NCBI GenBank assembly: GCA_019420425.1
Contig: JAHZHG010000048.1
Location: forward strand, 1-11,577
DNA from: Clostridiales bacterium
GTDB lineage: Bacteria > Bacillota > Clostridia > Lachnospirales > Lachnospiraceae
DNA: 11,577 bases
Direction of reading: 5' to 3'
A program made the position numbers and the translations under genes. How positions within the stretch are numbered: the stretch's first letter is position 1; each line of letters starts with the position of its first letter. Below, piece after piece: positions 5,352 through 10,362 of this stretch. A model generated the notes under the pieces. It did no database searches. It saw only the letters and a list, made by a program, of their open reading frames with translations, and was not told the DNA's origin.

Positions 5352-6496
5352 AAAAAGGCATGTCTTTGCAAGGACGGCTGGCATGGATGACTGCGGGATT
5401 GATGACGGTGGCCTGTCTGCTTTTGACGATGCTGCTTGGCTATTCTGCGGTGTCCCAGATGAATGCGATAGAAGCCGAAATGATAGAGGTTCATGTGGCG
5501 GATGACAGTTCGATGAATATGCAGCTGTACGCTGCTGATCTGTTCCCGGAGCTGGTCGAGCAGCTGCAAAGCAGTAAGGAGCTGTTCCGTGTACAGAGCT
5601 TTTGCGCGGCGGCGGCGGTTATTCTGCTGGGAAGCCTGCTAACCTATCTGCTGACCCGCCGGGCGCTTGAGCCCTTACGGAAATTCAGCGCGCGTATGGA
5701 GACGATTCAGGCGCAAAATCTGTGCACGCCGCTGGAGCTGCCGGATTCCGGGGATGAGATTTCCCGCCTGGCCCGGGCGTTTAACGGGATGCTGGAGCGG
5801 CTGGATCAGGCGTTTACGGTACAGCGGCAGTTTGCCGCCAATGCCGCGCATGAGCTGCGCACGCCGCTGGCGGTGGTGCAGACCAATCTGGAGGTGCTGA
5901 AAAAGCGGGGAAAGCCGACAAATGAGGAGTATGCAGAAGCAGTTGAGATGGTACAGGAACAGACCGGGCGGCTTTCCCGGCTGGTGGGCGTGCTGCTGGA
6001 GCTGACGGAGGTGCAGACTGCGCAGCGGACGGACCACGTTTCCCTGGATATACTGGCGGAGGAGGTCATTTGTGATCTGGAGCAGCTGGCAGGGGATAAG
6101 CAGATCCGGCTCCTGGGGCCCAAGGGAAAGGGAGAGCTGACGGGCAGCGACCTTCTGCTGTACCGGGCAGTTTATAACCTGGTGGAAAATGCAATTAAAT
6201 ATACGCCGCCGGGCGGGGAGGTTGCGGTGGACATCCGGCAGATGAAGGATATGGTTTGCCTTACCGTGGCTGACACAGGAATCGGGATCAGCCCGGAAAA
6301 CCGGGAAAAAATCTTTTCTCCGTTTTTCCGCGCAGACAAATCCCGGAGCCGGGCGACCGGCGGGGCAGGACTGGGGCTGGCCCTGGTAAAGGACATCGCG
6401 CAGCTCCACGGAGGCACGGTACAGGTGGAGGAGAGCTCGGCCCAAGGAACGAAAATGGCCCTGCGCCTTCCGGTGAAAGGAGGAATAGGTGAATGA
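5348..6496 (+). CDS. Membrane sensor histidine kinase
   Basis: 382-residue sensor kinase partnering the regulator whose stop it overlaps. Two transmembrane helices (about 11-31 and 80-101) bracket a short ~45-residue outside loop, too small for a large ligand domain, so sensing may occur in the membrane or through a partner protein. A HAMP linker follows (RRALEPLRKFSARMETI), then HisKA with phospho-acceptor H168 in FAANAAHELRTPL. The HATPase domain has N-box NLVENAIKYTP, G1 DTGIGI, F-box FSPFFRAD and G2 GAGLGLAL. All catalytic motifs are intact. ATG 5348 overlaps the upstream stop as ATGA. The downstream secreted-protein gene overlaps in the same way, so the three products are made together. 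Confidence 0.95.
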   Translation: MKKGMSLQGRLAWMTAGLMTVACLLLTMLLGYSAVSQMNAIEAEMIEVHVADDSSMNMQLYAADLFPELVEQLQSSKELFRVQSFCAAAAVILLGSLLTYLLTRRALEPLRKFSARMETIQAQNLCTPLELPDSGDEISRLARAFNGMLERLDQAFTVQRQFAANAAHELRTPLAVVQTNLEVLKKRGKPTNEEYAEAVEMVQEQTGRLSRLVGVLLELTEVQTAQRTDHVSLDILAEEVICDLEQLAGDKQIRLLGPKGKGELTGSDLLLYRAVYNLVENAIKYTPPGGEVAVDIRQMKDMVCLTVADTGIGISPENREKIFSPFFRADKSRSRATGGAGLGLALVKDIAQLHGGTVQVEESSAQGTKMALRLPVKGGIGE

Positions 6497-7341
6497 TGCG
6501 GAAAAAGCTTTTGTTTGCGGCGTTTATGGTTGGTTTAGGACTTGACGCCGGCTTTGCACGGGCCGAAGAAGCAGGGCAGGCAGAGAACGTACAGCTACAG
6601 GATGACCTGGATGCCGGTCAGGAGACGCTCAGCTATGTGGGAATCCGGGGGTATGTCCGAAAGCTTTTGGACGAGGAGCTGCTGGTTGAATCAGCAGCAG
6701 AGGAGTTCCCGGGGAGCTTTACGGTAGTCGGCGCAGAGACGCTTCCGGAATATGACAGGCTGAAGGAAGGGACATTTATTCAGCTTTTTTTGCAGGAGAT
6801 TACCCAGACAGATGAACAGGGAAGGGCAAAATACCGGGCGGAGAGCCTGGTTGTCCTGGAAGAGGAGGAAGGAGAGGAGCCAGGCGGCGCTGTCCTGACC
6901 AGCGCGCCAGTGTTTACGCTGAGCGACGTTTTGTCCAGCCAGATGAATTTTTGCGAGCTTCGGAGCGGAAATTATACCTGGTATACGGAGGAGGACGGAG
7001 AAATGAGGGGTATAATCGCCTGCGGCAGTGCCCCTCTGGAGGAGGCGGCTTCAGATTTTTCCGCAAAGCTGAAGGTGCCGCATTATCAAAATATGGACGG
7101 CGCCTGCTATTCCTTTTCCACGGAGGTTGCGCCGGATATACTGACGGTTTCCCAGTGGGATGTGGAAAATATCGGCCAGGCCGATGCCCCGAAGCAGGCG
7201 GTGACTATATATTACTATTCTTCTCCTCTGCTGGACCTGGAGCCGGGGAAGGTCTATGAGTTTACGCCGGAGTGGACAGAGAAAAATGCAGATAAGAATG
7301 GCTTTTACGGAGAGGCAGCCTATGTACTGGTAACGGAATAA
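6493..7341 (+). CDS. Secreted protein of unknown function, coupled to the kinase
   Basis: 282-residue exported protein that I do not recognise. Residues 1-24 form a signal peptide (MMRKK, hydrophobic core, ARA cleavage site). The next ~100 residues are a small all-beta-looking region (YVGIRGYVRKLL to YRAESLVVLEE) resembling OB-like domains of secreted Firmicutes proteins. A Glu/Gly linker follows, then a second ~150-residue region containing three cysteines (FCELRSG, IIACGSA, GACYSF). No lipobox or sortase signal is seen. Its start ATG overlaps the kinase stop (ATGA), and AAAGGAGG lies ~10 bases upstream. Context suggests an accessory or output protein of the two-component system: it might interact with the kinase's short outside loop, or be a thiol substrate of the divergent TlpA module. 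Both are inference. Confidence 0.75.
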   Translation: MMRKKLLFAAFMVGLGLDAGFARAEEAGQAENVQLQDDLDAGQETLSYVGIRGYVRKLLDEELLVESAAEEFPGSFTVVGAETLPEYDRLKEGTFIQLFLQEITQTDEQGRAKYRAESLVVLEEEEGEEPGGAVLTSAPVFTLSDVLSSQMNFCELRSGNYTWYTEEDGEMRGIIACGSAPLEEAASDFSAKLKVPHYQNMDGACYSFSTEVAPDILTVSQWDVENIGQADAPKQAVTIYYYSSPLLDLEPGKVYEFTPEWTEKNADKNGFYGEAAYVLVTE

Positions 7342-7384
7342 GGAGTGCGGACAGGAGGAAAAGATCGATCTGGCGGCTGCAGGC

Positions 7385-7420
7385 CATTCCCGGGAATGCG
7401 GTTGTATCCCCGGGAAATGC
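7385..7420. repeat. CCCGGGAA(A)TGC palindrome and repeat
   Basis: A perfect 14-base palindrome CATTCCCGGGAATG (7385-7398) is followed by a near-repeat CCCGGGAAATGC (~7409-7420). It lies 43 bases after the secreted-protein stop. A stable hairpin could form but has no T-run, so it may act as an mRNA 3' structure rather than an intrinsic terminator. Confidence 0.35.
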
Positions 7421-7426
7421 TGTGCA

Positions 7427-7624
7427 TTAAAAAAGAAAACGCCTATCCTCGTGAAAGGCCCTCCGGCCCGGATTGCCCTCTGCCCGCCAGATTTTCCGGC
7501 CGTTCAGGTCATAAATCACGGACCAGACGGTATCCTTTCCGGTTTTGCGGTCATACTGTTTCAAATGATAGAGAGCTGCCGGCAACTCTGAGGATATGGT
7601 AGCGGAATAAAAAATTATTGTCAA
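7427..7624 (-). pseudogene. C-terminal fragment of an amide hydrolase / C45-type acyltransferase
   Basis: The minus strand encodes a coding-like 50-residue stretch with TVWSVIYDLNGRKIW and an ending AFHEDRRFLF. This resembles the last strands of Ntn-hydrolases of the choloylglycine/penicillin-V-acylase or C45 acyltransferase families (pattern xxWSVVYDLxxxxxxxxxGxP). The catalytic N-terminal Cys and the rest of the ~300-residue enzyme are absent: an in-frame TGA lies just upstream and plus-strand neighbours replace the expected 5' part. No ribosome site fits. Best read as a truncated relic; assignment to one family is tentative. Confidence 0.4.
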
Positions 7625-7724
7625 TCACATAAAGCACAGATGAGGAAAAAGGGAATAATGCAAGGATAATTTTTGCAGTAACCGTGGATCATACTCGACA
7701 TTTACTAAAGGAGATACGCGAAAT

Positions 7725-8030
7725 ATGAAGGAATTTCAGAAAACCGTCAGTGAGCTGATGGCAGATAGTAGAGATAAAACCATTATTGATTTGCGAAAAC
7801 CGGAGGAGTTTGCTAAGGGGAGCTGCGAAGGAGCAGTTAATCTGTATTGGGAGGAGTTTGATCCGGAGCATTCCGGTGCGGATAGGGAAAAGCCTTTGTA
7901 TTTACTATGCTATACTGGCGAGACGAGTGATGAAATTGCGGAAGCCCTCTGCAGGCAGGGCTGGGAGGCATACAGCATTGTAGACGGCTTTCGAGGGTAT
8001 TTGCGGTGGAAACTTTCCGGAGGGAAATAG
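7725..8030 (+). CDS. Single-domain rhodanese-like protein
   Basis: 101-residue cytoplasmic rhodanese domain, expected to carry or transfer a persulfide sulfur (sulfurtransferase). Signature parts are present: the TIIDLRKPEEFAKG entry, the active-site loop LLCYTGETSDEIAEAL with catalytic C62, and the final strand YSIVDGFRGYLRWK. In this family the loop starting at the Cys (CYTGETS) sets substrate choice. The length is normal for a stand-alone domain. ATG 7725 has AAAGGAG upstream with a rather long spacer. The tetR promoter begins 8 bases after its stop, so the two genes have separate promoters although read-through is possible. No clear promoter was identified for the rhodanese itself. The physiological sulfur acceptor is unknown. 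Confidence 0.88.
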   Translation: MKEFQKTVSELMADSRDKTIIDLRKPEEFAKGSCEGAVNLYWEEFDPEHSGADREKPLYLLCYTGETSDEIAEALCRQGWEAYSIVDGFRGYLRWKLSGGK

Positions 8031-8037
8031 AAAAGAC

Positions 8038-8066
8038 TTGACAGGCAAATCGTAGGGTGTTAATAT
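8038..8066 (+). promoter_or_regulatory. Strong sigma-A promoter of tetR
   Basis: Perfect -35 TTGACA (8038-8043), 17-base spacer, -10 TAATAT (8061-8066). Transcription should start near 8073, on the left arm of the imperfect operator. Confidence 0.75.
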
Positions 8067-8075
8067 GTAAACAAC

Positions 8076-8095
8076 GTTAGCTGACGTGATTAACT
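8076..8095. promoter_or_regulatory. Imperfect operator in front of tetR
   Basis: GTTAG (8076-8080) and TTAACT (8090-8095) match the operator arms, but the spacing is 9 instead of 6 and the right arm has one change. The right arm abuts the ribosome site as TAACTAAAAGGAG, almost the same arrangement as copy 2 (TAACTAAAAAGGAGG). It is a plausible weaker autoregulatory site placed at the predicted transcription start. Confidence 0.4.
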
Positions 8096-8108
8096 AAAAG
8101 GAGAAATT

Positions 8109-8723
8109 ATGCCAAAAGACAAAACCGCAACCCATCAGAAACTGCTGCCCGCTGCCATGAAGGAATTTCTGGAAAAGGGCTTTGAGAAGGCGACTATGCG
8201 GGAGATTGCTGCCTATGCGGGGATTACTGCTGCGGGCCTGTACCGTCACTTCGCGGACAAAGAGGCTATGTTCGCCGCCCTGGTGGATCCGGTGCTGGAT
8301 AGGCTCGGGCTGGTATATGATGCGTGCAGGGCAAAGGATTATGCGTATCTGGAGCAGAAGGACATGGATGCGCTGTGGGGCGCCGGAGCAGAGCTGGAGC
8401 AGATGATGGAGATGATTTACGAGAATTTTGACGTATTCAAGCTTTTATTGTGCTGTTCGGAAGGAACAAAGTACAGCAGCTTTCTCCATGACTTTGTCAT
8501 GCTGGAGCAGAGGGAAACCCTGGCGTACCTGGAGGCAGCGGAGCAAAAGGGGATGGTGGTCAAAAAGATAGAACCCAAGGAGCTGCATTTGCTGCTTACT
8601 GCCTATGTGAATGCGATGTTTGAGGTTGTTGTACATGATTTTTCCAAAGAGGAAGCGATGCATTACTTAAAGACATTGCAGGAGTTTTTCTACCCTGGCT
8701 GGAGAGCAGTCCTGGGATTGTAA
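8109..8723 (+). CDS. TetR/AcrR-family transcriptional regulator
   Basis: 204-residue dimeric repressor-type protein. The N-terminal domain (about 8-55) has the family helix-turn-helix: ATMREIAAYAGITAAGLYRHFADKE, positions 28-52. The remaining ~145 residues are the helical ligand-binding and dimerisation domain, with no recognisable ligand signature (several Met/Phe and a Cys pair LLLCCSEG). ATG 8109 follows AAAAGGAG. It has its own near-consensus promoter with operator-like arms at the start site, as expected for autorepression. It is the only TetR in the window and the nearest candidate to read the AGTTAG-N6-CTAACT palindromes, including the one 97 bases after its stop in front of the GLUG gene. 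Inducer unknown. Confidence 0.9.
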   Translation: MPKDKTATHQKLLPAAMKEFLEKGFEKATMREIAAYAGITAAGLYRHFADKEAMFAALVDPVLDRLGLVYDACRAKDYAYLEQKDMDALWGAGAELEQMMEMIYENFDVFKLLLCCSEGTKYSSFLHDFVMLEQRETLAYLEAAEQKGMVVKKIEPKELHLLLTAYVNAMFEVVVHDFSKEEAMHYLKTLQEFFYPGWRAVLGL

Positions 8724-8754
8724 GGATGAAAGAAAGCCTTTTGCGCAGGGGAAA

Positions 8755-8774
8755 ATGGCCGTTGCTGCGGCCAT
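8755..8774. other. Hairpin after tetR, weak terminator
   Basis: ATGGCCG (8755-8761) pairs with CGGCCAT (8768-8774) around a 6-base loop. There is no T-run on the plus strand (only TTTT on the minus side), so any termination of tetR here would be weak. Confidence 0.35.
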
Positions 8775-8777
8775 GCC

Positions 8778-8806
8778 TTGGCGTGGAAATGTACAGAAGG
8801 GATATT
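8778..8806 (+). promoter_or_regulatory. Candidate promoter of the GLUG-protein gene
   Basis: TTGGCG (8778-8783), 17-base spacer, GATATT (8801-8806), each 4/6. The palindromic operator starts 13 bases downstream of the -10, covering the region of transcription start. Spacing and placement parallel the other operator-linked promoters; the boxes themselves are weak. Confidence 0.35.
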
Positions 8807-8819
8807 TTTTTTGCATATG

Positions 8820-8837
8820 AGTTAGGAAAAACTAACT
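8820..8837. promoter_or_regulatory. Palindromic operator, copy 3 (upstream of GLUG gene)
   Basis: Perfect AGTTAG (8820-8825), spacer GAAAAA, CTAACT (8832-8837). It lies 97 bases after the tetR stop and 31 bases before the preferred start of the GLUG gene. Confidence 0.75.
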
Positions 8838-8868
8838 GCATTTTTACAAGAAAATGGAGGAAATTACT

Positions 8869-10071
8869 ATGATGAGAGTGAAGTTTACGGCACCCCTATT
8901 TGCGTCAGCGTTGTTCCTGGCGGCGTCTTTTTCCACTGCAGCGCAGGAAACAGCCGGGGGCAGCGGCACCCCGGAGGATCCTTATCAGATTGCTACGGCG
9001 GAGCAGCTGGACGGTATCCGGGAAAATCTGGAAGCGAGCTATATTTTGACAGAGGACATTGATCTTTCCGGTTTTGAAAACTGGGAGCCGGTGGGGAATA
9101 TGACCTACAGTGACGTAAATATGGAAACCGGAGATATGGACATGGCAAAGGTATTTTCCGGCAGCATCGACGGAAACGGTCATACGATTTCCAATCTGGT
9201 GTGCAGCACGGATCAGAACATGCTGGCAGTGGGTCTGTTCGGATGCTTTACCGGTACGATAGAAAACCTGACGGTGGAGAATATTGAGGTTACCGGAGAT
9301 GAGACGACAATGGCGGCAGGCGGTGTTGTGGGATATGCAATAGCCGGCAGTATTTCCGATATTACATTGCTTGGGGAAAACACGGTGACCGGCATCAACT
9401 GTGTAGGCGGCATTGCCGGCGGCAGCACGGCGGTTGTTGAATACTGTACGGTAGAGCAGGCAGATATTACGGTAATCGGCGACAACGATTTTTCGGATGG
9501 AAGGATCGTGCAGCAGGATGTGGCGGAGTGCGGCGGCCTGGTGGTAGGCGGCAGTTTTGCCGGCAGGGTAGATTATTGCACGGCAAAGGGAACGGTAACG
9601 GCTACGGGAAATGAACCTGTGGGCCTTGGCGGAATCGCAGGCTGCATCCAGTGCATTGAGCGCATTACCGGAAATACCGTTCAGGTTACGATAAATGCCG
9701 GAAATGGCCATGCCATTGGCGGCCTTTGCGGCTATGCAGGTATGGGAGACGATGGGGACGGCGTAGTGGATGAGCCGTGTGCAATTACGGATTGCACGGC
9801 AGAAATTGCCATTGAGGCAGACGGAGCTACCCATGTAGGCGGCCTGGTGGGAACCGGCATGTATTACTTTGGCATGGAAGATCGGTTTACCGTTGAAAAC
9901 TGCAGCGTCTCCGGGACAATAAACGGCGCTGTGACCCCGGGAACCGTAGCAGGCCGTGCAGAGGGAAGCACAATCATCAGCTGTGAGACGGATGTGACCA
10001 TCGATGGAGCAGCCGGCACGGAGCAGGTAGGAACAACAGATCGCATGTACGAGAGTGCGGATCAGTATTAA
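8869..10071 (+). CDS. Secreted GLUG-repeat surface protein
   Basis: 400-residue exported beta-rich protein. A signal peptide (about 1-25, MMRVKF then a hydrophobic core) is followed by the standard opening of GLUG proteins: GTPEDPYQIATAEQLDGI, ILTEDIDLSG, FSGSIDGNGHTISNL. After this come about six GLUG-type units (GGVVGYA, VGGIAGGS, CGGLVVGGS, LGGIAGC, IGGLCGYAG, VGGLVGT), which are predicted to build a parallel beta-helix. A DDGDGVVDE segment looks like a calcium loop. There is no LPXTG, choline-binding or SLH anchor, so how it stays at the surface is unclear. GLUG proteins act in adhesion or surface display in some bacteria; the role here is not known. The frame is open to ATG 8854, but GGAGG at 8856-8860 lies inside that extension and serves ATG 8869. 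It is controlled by operator copy 3. Confidence 0.82.
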   Translation: MMRVKFTAPLFASALFLAASFSTAAQETAGGSGTPEDPYQIATAEQLDGIRENLEASYILTEDIDLSGFENWEPVGNMTYSDVNMETGDMDMAKVFSGSIDGNGHTISNLVCSTDQNMLAVGLFGCFTGTIENLTVENIEVTGDETTMAAGGVVGYAIAGSISDITLLGENTVTGINCVGGIAGGSTAVVEYCTVEQADITVIGDNDFSDGRIVQQDVAECGGLVVGGSFAGRVDYCTAKGTVTATGNEPVGLGGIAGCIQCIERITGNTVQVTINAGNGHAIGGLCGYAGMGDDGDGVVDEPCAITDCTAEIAIEADGATHVGGLVGTGMYYFGMEDRFTVENCSVSGTINGAVTPGTVAGRAEGSTIISCETDVTIDGAAGTEQVGTTDRMYESADQY

Positions 10072-10104
10072 CGCCGTTTGGCTGTTTACTGTTCAGGCCA
10101 GAGC

Positions 10105-10121
10105 CACGCACTTGCTGCGTG
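10105..10121. other. Hairpin downstream of the GLUG gene
   Basis: CACGCA (10105-10110) and TGCGTG (10116-10121) with a 5-base loop. No T-run follows. It is the only hairpin found between the GLUG stop and the eno promoter; the rest of 10072-10181 shows nothing recognisable. Confidence 0.35.
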
Positions 10122-10181
10122 ACTGCGGGAGACGCGACTGAAGAGCAGCTTGAGCATACCTGACTTTCTTCCTAAATGGAG

Positions 10182-10210
10182 TTGACTTTCATTTTGAGTT
10201 CTACTATACT
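10182..10210 (+). promoter_or_regulatory. Promoter of eno
   Basis: TTGACT (10182-10187), 17-base spacer, TATACT (10205-10210), each 5/6 to consensus. The start is predicted near 10217, exactly at operator copy 4, giving a ~145-base leader before the eno start codon. Confidence 0.7.
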
Positions 10211-10216
10211 TACTAA

Positions 10217-10234
10217 AGTTAGTAAAAACTAACT
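10217..10234. promoter_or_regulatory. Palindromic operator, copy 4 (eno promoter)
   Basis: Perfect AGTTAG (10217-10222), spacer TAAAAA, CTAACT (10229-10234), starting 7 bases after the -10 box. A protein bound here would block initiation. As RNA it could also form a weak 5' terminal hairpin. Confidence 0.75.
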
Positions 10235-10249
10235 ACCGCGTGAATAAAT

Positions 10250-10354
10250 CAGGCAGACTCCTCACCAGAGGAAAAGCCCCGGGAAGCTTTTCCTCTCACC
10301 GGAAGGGTACGACTTCCGGTGGAGGGTGCTCTCCTGATAGAAATGAAAGGAGAG
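10250..10354 (+). ncRNA. Structured eno mRNA leader, riboswitch-like three-way junction
   Basis: Three helices are visible. P2: 11 bp, AGAGGAAAAGC (10267-10277) with GCTTTTCCTCT (10286-10296), loop CCCGGGAA. P3: 9 bp, CACCGGAAG (10297-10305) with CTTCCGGTG (10313-10321), loop GGTACGA. P1: CAGG-C-AGA (10250-10257) with TCTCCTG (10330-10336), extended by CCTC (10260-10263) with GAGG (10322-10325). P2, P3 and P1 abut with almost no joining bases. The P1 3' strand region CTCTCCT (10329-10335) can instead pair perfectly with AGGAGAG (10348-10354), which contains the eno ribosome-binding site. The two states exclude each other, as in translational riboswitches or protein-bound leaders. It matches no riboswitch class I know. 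Ligand unknown; a stabilising 5' structure is the simpler alternative. Confidence 0.55.
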
Positions 10355-10362
10355 TTTATCAA

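Noticed and set aside
8755..8774. Strong intrinsic terminator after tetR
   Set aside because: The hairpin is good but no plus-strand T-run follows, so only a weak structure is claimed.
8854..8868. ATG 8854 as start of the GLUG protein
   Set aside because: It lacks an upstream ribosome site, while GGAGG at 8856-8860 lies within the extension and is correctly spaced for ATG 8869.
8905..9834. Minus-strand 309-residue open frame
   Set aside because: Antisense of the GLUG-repeat gene with no start signals and no recognisable domain.
10072..10362. Fluoride riboswitch upstream of eno
   Set aside because: Fluoride riboswitches are known upstream of eno genes, but the conserved GGCGAUGG and UCGCC elements and pseudoknot are absent; the structure seen is a different three-way junction.
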